Assembly: GCA_023443515.1 (NCBI GenBank) | Contig: JAEZUC010000050.1 | Coordinates: 1-7,687, forward strand | DNA from: Bacillota bacterium | GTDB lineage: Bacteria; Bacillota; Clostridia; Acetivibrionales; DSM-1351 | Length of the DNA: 7,687 nt | Direction: 5' to 3' | Shown here: positions 1-5,960 of the stretch, in pieces | Position numbering within the stretch: position 1 is the first letter of the stretch | Layout of the letters: each line of letters begins with the position of its first letter | Position numbers and translations under genes: made by a program | Notes under the pieces: model-generated | What the model was told of the DNA's origin: nothing | Seen by the model: only the letters and a program-made list of their open reading frames with translations | The model's database searches: none

Positions 1-1
1 T

Positions 2-229
2 TCTAACGGAAAACCTGCACCAAACTGGGGACAAGAAGCAGCTAACAAGTATGCAGAAAAATATGCAAAACTAGGTTATAACACAACTATAGAAAAACCC
101 CTTGCAAAGGATTGGAATGAGGATCTGTTGAATATACGACTGGTACAGCAGGATTTAGAAAACAGGCATGAAGAAGACCGTTTACAGATACTGTTAGGAA
201 ATAATGAAGAATTTGAGGCAACTTTATAA
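2..229 (+). CDS. C-terminal end of a toprim/DUF3991-like mobile-element protein (5' partial)
   Basis: An open frame enters from the left edge and ends with TAA at 227-229, giving 75 visible residues. The segment contains AANKYAEKYAKLGY followed by a KDWNEDLL motif. A helix, then 'GY', then a strand leading to KDWN(D/E)xL is typical of the end of toprim domains in primase-like proteins, where the acidic residues help bind metal. In clostridial conjugative elements DUF3991/toprim proteins often lie just upstream of the relaxosome gene, which fits the ribbon-helix-helix gene here. A charged tail (roughly residues 50-75) follows. Role is inferred as DNA processing or replication during transfer. 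The upstream catalytic part is outside the window, so family assignment rests on this short tail and on context. Confidence 0.6.
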   Translation, partial: SNGKPAPNWGQEAANKYAEKYAKLGYNTTIEKPLAKDWNEDLLNIRLVQQDLENRHEEDRLQILLGNNEEFEATL

Positions 230-236
230 ACAAGAC

Positions 237-273
237 GGAAGGCTGTTGGAGATGTGATATCCGGCAGCCTTCT
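237..273 (+). terminator. Hairpin just after the toprim-like gene, possible terminator
   Basis: AAGGCTGTTGG (239-249) pairs with CCGGCAGCCTT (261-271) through two G-U pairs. The outer G238-C272 and G237-U273 pairs extend the stem to 13 bp around an 11-nt loop. It starts 7 nt after the stop codon, which suits a transcript end. The downstream side (CTTAAAATA) has no real U-run, so rho-independent termination would be weak; it may instead stabilise the mRNA 3' end or be part of the folded transfer-origin region. Confidence 0.5.
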
Positions 274-291
274 TAAAATACGGAGGTGAAC

Positions 292-435
292 ATGAAAATT
301 ACTCACAAATATTTCTTTTTTCAGAATCATTTTTCAGAGTTTTGCTCTGAAAAAACAGGGGGCATGGGGGAGAATCCCCCGATTTACGTACAAAAAACCG
401 CACCTTTTTGGGGTGGGTATGTACGGCAGGAATAG
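292..435 (+). CDS. Small 47-aa hypothetical protein overlapping the inverted-repeat region
   Basis: ATG at 292 follows GGAGGTGA (282-289) with ideal spacing, and the frame stays open to TAG at 433-435, giving 47 residues. The product begins MKITHKYFFFQNHF, contains one cysteine in its first half (FCSEK) and ends in an aromatic and glycine-rich stretch (PFWGGYVRQE). There is no transmembrane segment or recognised domain. The reading frame runs through three inverted repeats (330-354, 366-380, 387-425), so its sequence is at least partly dictated by DNA or RNA structure. It may be a translated leader whose ribosomes affect folding, a true small protein, or a chance frame behind a good ribosome binding site. 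Function unknown. Confidence 0.4.
   Translation: MKITHKYFFFQNHFSEFCSEKTGGMGENPPIYVQKTAPFWGGYVRQE
330..354. repeat. Perfect inverted repeat, 10-bp arms, 5-nt loop
   Basis: TTTTTCAGAG (330-339) and CTCTGAAAAA (345-354) are exact reverse complements around TTTTG. Read as RNA this resembles a terminator stem, but no T-run follows the second arm on the plus strand. On the minus strand the transcript would end in U5 within the stem, so it could terminate leftward transcription weakly. A near copy of the left arm (TTTTTCAGAA) occurs at 316-325. Confidence 0.7.
366..380. repeat. Perfect inverted repeat, 6-bp G/C arms, 3-nt loop
   Basis: GGGGGA (366-371) and TCCCCC (375-380) are exact reverse complements around GAA. 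The arms are strikingly G/C-rich within otherwise AT-rich DNA, so a stable extruded or RNA hairpin is likely. Confidence 0.65.
387..425. repeat. Long-spaced inverted repeat CGTACA / TGTACG
   Basis: CGTACA (387-392) pairs with TGTACG (420-425). Inside, CACC (401-404) can pair with GGTG (412-415), giving a two-part stem with an internal loop. It is less convincing than the compact hairpins on either side. Confidence 0.4.
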
Positions 436-453
436 TCGGGTGACACACCCGAC
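435..453. repeat. Perfect inverted repeat, 8-bp arms, 3-nt loop
   Basis: GTCGGGTG (435-442) and CACCCGAC (446-453) are exact reverse complements around ACA. The left arm together with the loop contains the first copy of the GGGTGAC motif that recurs downstream. Confidence 0.7.
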
Positions 454-520
454 GGTATACAGCTTGCCAACAGAGTTGGCAACGGGTGACGTTGTAATTT
501 GAGGGTGACAAAAGGGTGGC
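438..520 (+). repeat. GGGTGAC direct repeats (iteron-like)
   Basis: GGGTGAC occurs at 438-444, 484-490 and 503-509, and a one-mismatch copy GGGTGGC at 514-520. All are in the same orientation and clustered within 83 bp. Direct repeats next to hairpins suit a binding array for the ribbon-helix-helix protein encoded just downstream, or for the relaxase. This is inference; no binding site for this protein family can be confirmed here. Confidence 0.5.
464..482. repeat. Perfect inverted repeat, 8-bp arms, 3-nt loop
   Basis: TTGCCAAC (464-471) and GTTGGCAA (475-482) are exact reverse complements around AGA. It has the same geometry (8-3-8) as the repeat at 435-453 but an unrelated sequence, and the two are separated by 10 bp, about one helical turn. 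Confidence 0.7.
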
Positions 521-690
521 AGGAAAGGTGTAATATTGATGTAGTGCAGGTTTTGAAGGATAGAGTTAAATTTGGGTTGTGAATAGGAATATATAAATTA
601 AAAAATAATGAGAATTTAAATAAATATATAAAAGAAAACTGTGTTGCTGTGGCATAATGCTACGGATTTTGTTTTGTCAGGAGGTGCAAA

Positions 691-1152
691 GTGGCAAAAA
701 GGAAAAACAATCCGGAGGAACTCAAAAGGTCAATTAGGTTTAAAGCCAAGAGTATTGAAGATATGAAAAAGCTTGCAGCGATCAGGGGTATATCCGTTTC
801 AGATATAGTCAGAGAGTTTGTTGAAAAGGGCCTAGCAGTTGATGGTTATAAAAGTGACATTGATTTTATTACAGAAATCATTCACAAAGAGCTAAAGGAA
901 GTACTGGAACTCCAGGTAAACAGGATAGTAAAAATGCTTATGAAAATAGGTAAAGTATCAGCCGGAACCATGTATTCAAATTTGAGCCTTATCCAGATGA
1001 TAAGTGACGAGGATCAGGAAGCTTTCTATGAAATGATTAACAAAAGCTTACGGCTTGGGGTTGAGTACATGAAAAAGAAGGATGTTGAGGTTGACCAGTA
1101 TTTGAGCCAGGCTGATGAAGTGGGTAAGGATAGTAGGAGGGTGAAGGAATAA
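691..1152 (+). CDS. Ribbon-helix-helix relaxosome accessory protein (MobC-like)
   Basis: This 153-aa protein probably binds oriT DNA and helps position the relaxase. GTG at 691 is chosen because AGGAGGTG (680-687) lies just upstream. Residues ~12-48 form the ribbon-helix-helix fold: a basic strand (KRSIRFKAKS), a helix (EDMKKLAAIRG), and a turn plus helix (SVSDIVREFVEKGL). The rest is helical (EIIHKELKEVLELQ, then VNRIVKMLMKIGKVSAG), ending in a LRLGVEYMKKK segment. This arrangement is typical of the accessory proteins encoded before MobP3/MobL relaxases in clostridial elements. Normally the relaxase follows closely; here 6.2 kb of cargo intervenes. The upstream hairpins and GGGTGAC repeats are the likely binding target and possible autoregulatory site. 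I found no clear promoter in 541-660, an AT-rich stretch. Confidence 0.75.
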   Translation: MAKRKNNPEELKRSIRFKAKSIEDMKKLAAIRGISVSDIVREFVEKGLAVDGYKSDIDFITEIIHKELKEVLELQVNRIVKMLMKIGKVSAGTMYSNLSLIQMISDEDQEAFYEMINKSLRLGVEYMKKKDVEVDQYLSQADEVGKDSRRVKE

Positions 1153-1397
1153 ATCGGAAGAATTTAATATGAAGAAAATAGATAAAAGGAAGCATAAAGA
1201 TAATAGAGCGAAGAGATTGCTATAAAAAGACTACATAGTTATGTATCTGATGACGTTGAACAGGGGTATTACGTAAGGAATGGAAATACAAATGGTGCGC
1301 TTTGTGACAATTGAATCTTTTGATTATATGGATAAAAATAGGAGACACCTATGTACTGCTTTTCTTAGGAAAGTATGAAAAGGAAAGAAATTAAAGA

Positions 1398-1462
1398 TTA
1401 CAAATAATTGTAAGATAAAGGAAGATTGTGTATAATTGTATTAGCAATTGTCATTATACAAT
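1398..1462. promoter_or_regulatory. Operator-like inverted repeats overlapping the promoter
   Basis: TTACAA (1398-1403) and TTGTAA (1408-1413) form a palindrome whose right arm is the -35 box. TGTATAAT (1429-1436, covering the -10 box) is mirrored by ATTATACA (1453-1460). ATTGTAT (1435-1441) is mirrored by ATACAAT (1456-1462). AATTGT recurs at 1406, 1434 and 1446. Such repeats over both promoter boxes and the start site suit a dimeric repressor. No regulator gene is adjacent. AT-rich DNA produces such repeats by chance more readily, so confidence is moderate. Confidence 0.45.
1408..1436 (+). promoter_or_regulatory. Sigma-70/sigma-A-type promoter of the conflict operon
   Basis: TTGTAA (1408-1413) and a perfect TATAAT (1431-1436) are separated by exactly 17 nt. 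Transcription would start near 1443 and give a leader of about 125 nt before the start codon at 1569. It is the best promoter in the window and lies upstream of the first gene of the ABC-type operon. Confidence 0.7.
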
Positions 1463-1568
1463 AATGGCGGTTGGGAATGTTGAGGTAATTTGAATATAGT
1501 AGGCTACATATTATTCATAGATGCAACATCAGTACAGAGAATGCTTTTGAATGAGGTGTTACAAAAAA

Positions 1569-2252
1569 ATGGAGCTAGAAAAACAAAGTAATCTTGTACA
1601 AGAAGTAAGCAGATGCTTTAGTAAGCATGATTTCTTAGAATGCGCAAGAAAATTAGAAATACGCAGTTCTGAGTTTTATAGTGAACAAACGCCCATCATT
1701 GATTTGGCCGAACGTTTTGTTGAACGAGTATATCAGCTAGAAAAAGAAAATCTATTAGAGGATTATTTAATATCTAAAAACATGAAGTTAAACACAAGTA
1801 ATAGGTCTGCTGATGCATTCGGGAAATTACTAAATGCAATGTTGGAAGAATTGGATAAAACGGATAAATCAGAGGATTTTAAAGAATGTGAATTAATAAA
1901 ACCTATTGACTTTGAAGAAAAAATGAGAGAAAAAGCGCACCTTTCTGAAGATTTAATTCAAGCAGGTATTAATATAAAACCGGATATAGTGGTTTTAAGA
2001 AAGAAAGCGAATGCCTTAAATTATTCAAGCTATGAGAAATTAATTCAGAAATTAGCAAAATTTTATATGCATACAATATGTGTAAAGTACCCGGTTGGAA
2101 CAGTTCCTTCGTCAGAAAGATTTAGCAGACTATACAATGAAATATTAAATATCATCCCCGATAAACTATATTATGAAATAGAAGACGTAGAAGCTTATGT
2201 TGAAGGACTCATTTATGAAACAATTTCAAAGTGTTTAATATTTAATGAATAG
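1569..2252 (+). CDS. EAD-like adaptor with ABC-3C C-terminal-domain-like region (227 aa)
   Basis: First gene of the operon. The start at 1569 is preferred because GAGGTG (1553-1558) lies 10 nt upstream; the ATG at 1551 would overlap that site. Residues ~5-72 form a compact helical domain (LVQEVSRCF, DFLECARKLEI, PIIDLAERFVERVYQLEKENLLEDYL) matching the pattern of effector-associated (EAD, death-like) domains: helix, 'LG'-type turn, helix, then a long helix ending in 'xLxxLI'. A linker (~75-105) precedes a second region (~105-227) containing SYEKLIQKLAKFYMH, SSERFSRLYNEIL and the tail YETISKCLIFNE, resembling ABC-3C C-terminal domains that dock on the complex. No catalytic motif is visible. 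In known ABC-3C systems this position holds an effector fused to that domain; here an adaptor replaces the enzyme. Stop is 19 nt before the next start. Family assignment is from pattern only. Confidence 0.55.
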   Translation: MELEKQSNLVQEVSRCFSKHDFLECARKLEIRSSEFYSEQTPIIDLAERFVERVYQLEKENLLEDYLISKNMKLNTSNRSADAFGKLLNAMLEELDKTDKSEDFKECELIKPIDFEEKMREKAHLSEDLIQAGINIKPDIVVLRKKANALNYSSYEKLIQKLAKFYMHTICVKYPVGTVPSSERFSRLYNEILNIIPDKLYYEIEDVEAYVEGLIYETISKCLIFNE

Positions 2253-2271
2253 TTAAAAGGTGGAACAGAAT

Positions 2272-2757
2272 ATGGAAAATCGCTTTTTTGATGTTAACAA
2301 AAGCATATATCTTAATGGTTTATATATATTGGTATTGTTAAAAAACCTAGAGAAAAGTATAGAAATGGAAAAATTGTTAATTGGTTTTTATTTCATGAAG
2401 TATCCTAAAGTTTTGGTCGATGTGGCAGAGAGATATAAAATCAAGATAAATGAAAATTGTTTCCAAGAGTATGATTTGGATAATATAGAAACCAATATGC
2501 TTAAGTTTTCTATGCGAATACATACTGAAGGACTTTATGATGCCCTATCTTACTTATATAGCAAAGATATTATTTCATATTCAGGAAGTGAAGATGGGGT
2601 TTCTAAAAGTTTACAATTTGGAAAGGTTGACTTTTTGCAAGTACCGGAATATTTGATCGAAGCGGGTGTATCAGTAATAAAAGTAATAGAAGTTGTGGGA
2701 GTTCCAAAGTTAAAAGAATCTATAAATGACTTGGAGAGGGTATATTATGAACAGTAG
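2272..2757 (+). CDS. ABC-three-component middle-component-like protein (161 aa)
   Basis: ATG at 2272 is preferred over GTG at 2260 because AAGGTGGA (2257-2264) is a good ribosome binding site for it and would overlap the GTG. The protein is small and mixed helix/strand: NGLYILVLLKNLEKS (~13-27), a GFYFMKYPKVLVDVAERY stretch (~38-55) and a strand-rich middle (DIISYSGSEDGV). The 'Y-F-x-K/R-Y-P' helix and the position directly before an SMC-like ATPase fit ABC-3C middle components, which are thought to bridge ATPase and effector component. No enzymatic motif is visible. Its last 11 nt overlap the ATPase gene, implying translational coupling and fixed stoichiometry. It could instead be an unrelated small partner of DUF2326 ATPases. 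Confidence 0.55.
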   Translation: MENRFFDVNKSIYLNGLYILVLLKNLEKSIEMEKLLIGFYFMKYPKVLVDVAERYKIKINENCFQEYDLDNIETNMLKFSMRIHTEGLYDALSYLYSKDIISYSGSEDGVSKSLQFGKVDFLQVPEYLIEAGVSVIKVIEVVGVPKLKESINDLERVYYEQ

Positions 2758-4735
2758 AATATCAATTAAAAGTTTAAAAATATTCCCTAAGGTAGGAAAG
2801 TGTGATGTTACACTTAGAAGTGGTTTAAATGTAATATGGGCTCATAGTGTAAAGGGTATTTCTATTACAGAAAATATCCTCAATAGTGTGGGTAAAACTA
2901 CGTTTGTAAAATTAATAGACTACATATTGGGTAGTAAAGACTTTATCACAGGGTATAATACAGACACAATTGAATTGTTTAAAGGGAAAAAGTTAGTTGG
3001 TGAAGTTGTATTCGGTGAAGACAGGTATACTATTACTAGAGATATAGTAAAAAAACCAGATAGCAAAATCATGGTATACAGTAATTGGGTTACAGAAGAT
3101 ATTCTTAATGGCTCAAAACAAGATGCAGTACATATGTTTGAGGAATTAGAAGAATATAATACCTTTATCGAAGAAAACGCATATCAAGGTAATCTTATAT
3201 TTAATGGCAAGAGATTTGTTTCACATAGAAGTATTATGAACTATTTAATTAGAGACCAAAAATTAGGTTTTATAAAATTTGATTCAGGTATAAAAGAAGA
3301 AAATGCTACAAAGAGAAAAAAACGACTTGATGTATTGTTAGGCTTAATGACAGATGAGAAAGAAAGGTTAAGTAATGATATTACCGACTTAAAGAAAGTA
3401 AAAGATAAAAATAGCAAGGAGAAATCTGTTCTACTGAAGTATTTTAAATTGAATAGTGATAAAACGGAAGCTCGATTGAGAAGAGAAATTGAATCCAATA
3501 AGAAAAAAATGGAAAAACTCAAGGCAGAGCAGCGAGAGAAAGAACTTAACCTCGAAAAATATGATTTAGAACGAGGTGTTTTAAATGAGCGCAAGAAGGC
3601 AATACAACAACAAATAGATATGTTAAAGGATAATATGTATGTATTAAGCTCTAAAAAGATTGACTATAAAAGGGTAATTAATGACATAACAGTTGAATGC
3701 CGAAAAGTTGAAGAAGTCCAAATAGCGTACAATATATTGAATCCTTTTGAATTTCAAAAGTGTCCAATATTTTTAAAAAATTTCAAAGATAAGAATGTCA
3801 AGTGCGGGTATCTTGTAGATAGCTATGATAGCATAGAAGATTCTACAGTTAACACAGCGGAATGCGAAATGAATATCCAAAGAGAAGAGTTGTCAATTCA
3901 ACATAGTGAAAAGAAGAAAGATATAACAGATATTATTTCTGCAAGGAAAAAAATCCTTAGTTTTGAAAAGCATGATATTGTAGCTGCAGTTGAAAAAGTT
4001 GAAGCTACAATAAAGAGTTTAAAGATTGAGCAAAAAGACCTTGCAAAGGAAATTAAAGCTATAGACTTAGAATTGAAAAAATTGGATGATATATCTGTAT
4101 ATCAGGTTGAAGAATTAAAAAGAAAAATAGATACTGTTCAGCATGAGATTAATATTCTTGAGATAGATTTAAGGAATTTCAATTATACAGGTACATTACA
4201 AAATAAAATTAAGTCCTTAAATGATGATATAAAGTTAAAACAAGAAACTTTAGATAGGTTAGCATCTTCCAGAGCTTTAGAACTAAGTACTATATATAAC
4301 AATATAGTTCAGTTTGCAACTGAAAATACAAAAACAGGCTGTATCAACTTGACTACCTATGCTCCACAAATAATGCTTAAATCAGGTGGGGTTGATACTG
4401 GTGCTGCTGTTACCAACTTATCGGTGATATGCTTTGATTTAGCACTTTTTGAATTAGCATTAAAATATAAGGAAGTTGGTAGATATTATCCCAAAATTTT
4501 AATACATGATTCACCTAGACAACATGAAATGCAATCAAAAATGTACCGAAAGATTTTTGACTACATAATTAAGCTGGAAGAAGAATACCCAGAGGCAATA
4601 CAAGAGTTTCAATATATAATAACAACATTAGATATATCCGAGAAAGTCGAGAAGGACAGCGCCAAATATGTGAGATTAGAGCTTGATGATTCGGGAAATG
4701 GGGGTAAACTTTTTGGAAGAGATTGTGAAATATGA
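2747..4735 (+). CDS. SMC/Rad50-like ABC ATPase, DUF2326/YydD-type (662 aa)
   Basis: ATG at 2747 follows GGAGAGGG (2733-2740) with 6-nt spacing; an upstream ATG at 2726 lacks such a site. Residues ~1-60 form the N-terminal ATPase lobe with Walker A NSVGKTT (46-52), lacking the first glycine of the strict consensus. A Q-loop-like segment YQGNLIF lies at ~146-152. Two long coiled-coil arms (~200-315 and ~375-510) flank a middle segment with Cys339 (KCP) and Cys353 (KCG). The C-terminal lobe has a signature-like TGAAVTNLSVICFDLALF (~551-568) and Walker B ILIHDSP (584-590), with Ser589 where most SMC/Rad50 proteins have the catalytic Glu. A serine there is, from memory, usual in DUF2326 proteins. 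The role is inferred as the sensing/motor ATPase of an ABC-3C complex acting on nucleic acid or nucleoprotein. Cytosolic. Confidence 0.8.
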   Translation: MNSRISIKSLKIFPKVGKCDVTLRSGLNVIWAHSVKGISITENILNSVGKTTFVKLIDYILGSKDFITGYNTDTIELFKGKKLVGEVVFGEDRYTITRDIVKKPDSKIMVYSNWVTEDILNGSKQDAVHMFEELEEYNTFIEENAYQGNLIFNGKRFVSHRSIMNYLIRDQKLGFIKFDSGIKEENATKRKKRLDVLLGLMTDEKERLSNDITDLKKVKDKNSKEKSVLLKYFKLNSDKTEARLRREIESNKKKMEKLKAEQREKELNLEKYDLERGVLNERKKAIQQQIDMLKDNMYVLSSKKIDYKRVINDITVECRKVEEVQIAYNILNPFEFQKCPIFLKNFKDKNVKCGYLVDSYDSIEDSTVNTAECEMNIQREELSIQHSEKKKDITDIISARKKILSFEKHDIVAAVEKVEATIKSLKIEQKDLAKEIKAIDLELKKLDDISVYQVEELKRKIDTVQHEINILEIDLRNFNYTGTLQNKIKSLNDDIKLKQETLDRLASSRALELSTIYNNIVQFATENTKTGCINLTTYAPQIMLKSGGVDTGAAVTNLSVICFDLALFELALKYKEVGRYYPKILIHDSPRQHEMQSKMYRKIFDYIIKLEEEYPEAIQEFQYIITTLDISEKVEKDSAKYVRLELDDSGNGGKLFGRDCEI

Positions 4736-5945
4736 TTCTATTAAGCAGAATATAATTGATGAGATGCCAAAGTTTTATAGTGAAATAGAGTTGCGAAAAT
4801 TAGGTAGGTTGTTAGGTATTTTGGATTATGATTTTGTAGCTAAAGGTTCTACGAAGGCTGAAATATGTGAAAATCTTATAACTATAATCTATCAACGGGA
4901 ATTAGTTGAAAGACTAATACAGATATTGAACGGAGATGGGAGTTTAAAGAGGAATGCTATATTGAAAATTGTAAATCTTGGTAAAGATATAGTAGCACCA
5001 GAGAAATATATGGAGAGTAATTCAGATTGTAAGGTGATTTTACATATATCGGACATTCACTTTTCAAAGAAAGAGGATGTAAACAAATGGCTTTTGCAAC
5101 TAAATGTTGACCTGAAAAGCAATTTGAATACTTCTATAATAGACTACTTGATTATATCTGGTGATATAACTAGTATAGCTTCTGATGAAGAATTTGAATA
5201 TGCCTTAGCTTTTATCCAAGAATTAGTTAAGAACTTCAAGCTACAAAGAGAAAAAGTTATAATTGTTCCCGGTAATCATGATTACAATCGAGATACAACA
5301 AGAGCGGCAATGGATACTGAGAAAATTATAAATGATAAACTATATTGGGACAAATTTGATAGTTTCCAAAGATTTCATGCTAATGCCACAGGTAAGTGTT
5401 ATTCTAAATGTATAGAACAGCAAGGCATTATTAATGTGTATGATGCAGATAATTTACTTGTATTAGGATTAAACTCTTCATGGGCCATAGACCATATTAA
5501 CAAGTACAACGCATCAATAAATATGGACGCCTTATATGAAGTTGCGAAGAAAATACTTACGGGACAATATAAAGATTACTTAAAAATAGCTGTGTTTCAC
5601 CACCCTGTAGCAGGTCCGGAACAAATGAACTCAGAGTTTATGGAACTGTTAGCTCAAATGGGATTTAAAATTTGTATGCATGGGCATATACATGAAGCCA
5701 AGGATGAGTATTTTAACTATGATAATAAAAGAATAATAAGGGTTATCGGAGCAGGTACATTTGGTGCTATAACAAAAGAGCAGGTTCCGGGTATCCCCCA
5801 TCAATATAATTTGATTAGGTGGTATTCAGATTATTTAGAAATTCATACTCGTAAAAAGGAAAAGTCTGATGGCGGATGGAAAGCTGATGCTCGATGGTGT
5901 GATAATGAAAATCCAAAGTCATACTATACAATAGAATTAAAGTAG
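4698..5945 (+). CDS. EAD-like domain plus calcineurin-type metallophosphoesterase, probable effector (~415 aa)
   Basis: Residues ~10-80 form an EAD-like helical domain (IELRKLGRLLGILDYDFVA, then CENLITIIYQRELVERLIQIL), similar in layout to the N-terminus of the first operon gene. The catalytic domain (~110-345) has the complete metallophosphoesterase set: D119-x-H121 (SDIHF), G155-D156 (SGDIT), GNHD 192-195, H301/H302 (FHHP), H328 and G329-H-x-H332. All metal ligands are present, so it should be an active two-metal phosphodiesterase or phosphatase; the substrate (nucleic acid, nucleotide or phosphoprotein) cannot be read. The tail (YNLIRWYSDYLEIHTR, WKADARW, YYTIEL) resembles the end of conflict-associated members of this family. 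The gene overlaps the ATPase gene. The start is uncertain: TTG 4683, ATG 4686, ATG 4698, TTG 4713 (behind GGGGG 4700-4704) and GTG 4725 (behind GGAAGA) are all in frame, and none changes the domains. Confidence 0.75.
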   Translation: MGVNFLEEIVKYDSIKQNIIDEMPKFYSEIELRKLGRLLGILDYDFVAKGSTKAEICENLITIIYQRELVERLIQILNGDGSLKRNAILKIVNLGKDIVAPEKYMESNSDCKVILHISDIHFSKKEDVNKWLLQLNVDLKSNLNTSIIDYLIISGDITSIASDEEFEYALAFIQELVKNFKLQREKVIIVPGNHDYNRDTTRAAMDTEKIINDKLYWDKFDSFQRFHANATGKCYSKCIEQQGIINVYDADNLLVLGLNSSWAIDHINKYNASINMDALYEVAKKILTGQYKDYLKIAVFHHPVAGPEQMNSEFMELLAQMGFKICMHGHIHEAKDEYFNYDNKRIIRVIGAGTFGAITKEQVPGIPHQYNLIRWYSDYLEIHTRKKEKSDGGWKADARWCDNENPKSYYTIELK

Positions 5946-5960
5946 CTCCAATTTAGATTA

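Larger units (their letters stand above)
330..520. other. Candidate origin of transfer (oriT) / relaxosome-binding region
   Basis: Five inverted repeats follow one another at 330-354, 366-380, 387-425, 435-453 and 464-482, then copies of GGGTGAC. The region sits between the toprim-like gene and a ribbon-helix-helix relaxosome gene. In mobile elements oriT commonly lies directly upstream of the relaxosome accessory gene, and inverted repeats beside the nick site are recognised by relaxase and accessory protein. No nick site can be placed from sequence alone. An alternative is a structured RNA leader controlling the downstream gene. Confidence 0.45.
1153..1568 (+). other. 416-bp intergenic stretch: left junction of the cargo, leader and promoter
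   Basis: No convincing gene lies here. A basic 18-codon ORF (1169-1225, MKKIDKRKHK...) with a weak GGAAG site could be a remnant or chance. An open frame without a start codon (1207-1314) encodes a protein-like string including HSYVSDDVEQGYYVRNGN, perhaps the relic of a gene lost when the cargo inserted. The right half holds the cargo promoter and operator-like repeats (1398-1462) and a roughly 125-nt untranslated leader. AT content rises sharply after the relaxosome gene, so the cargo edge is probably near 1153. Confidence 0.5.

Noticed and set aside
76..330. Minus-strand open frame opposite the end of the toprim-like gene
   Set aside because: It lies antisense to a better-supported coding frame and hairpins, has low-complexity serine/arginine content, and shows no ribosome binding site I could identify.
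299..511. Minus-strand open frame of 70 codons across the hairpin region
   Set aside because: The inverted repeats make both strands similarly open. There is no domain pattern, and it is antisense to a plus-strand ORF with a much better ribosome binding site.
553..660. Promoter for the ribbon-helix-helix gene
   Set aside because: Several TTG and TATA-like strings occur (e.g. TTGGGT at 572 and TAAATT at 594, or CATAAT at 653), but none combines two good boxes at proper spacing; the AT-rich context makes such hits weak.
2260..2271. GTG start for the middle-component-like protein
   Set aside because: It overlaps the AAGGTGGA ribosome binding site that is correctly spaced for ATG 2272.
3241..3594. 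Minus-strand open frame inside the ATPase gene
   Set aside because: It is a mirror of the lysine/glutamate-rich coiled coil, giving a phenylalanine/serine-rich product, a usual artefact.
3746..3872. Rad50-type zinc hook in the ATPase apex
   Set aside because: Rad50 hooks have a CxxC pair; the cysteines here are 14 residues apart, so the hook cannot be claimed.
4732..4735. Classic ATGA stop/start overlap at the end of the ATPase gene
   Set aside because: The ATG at 4732 is in a different frame from the phosphoesterase, so it cannot start that gene.
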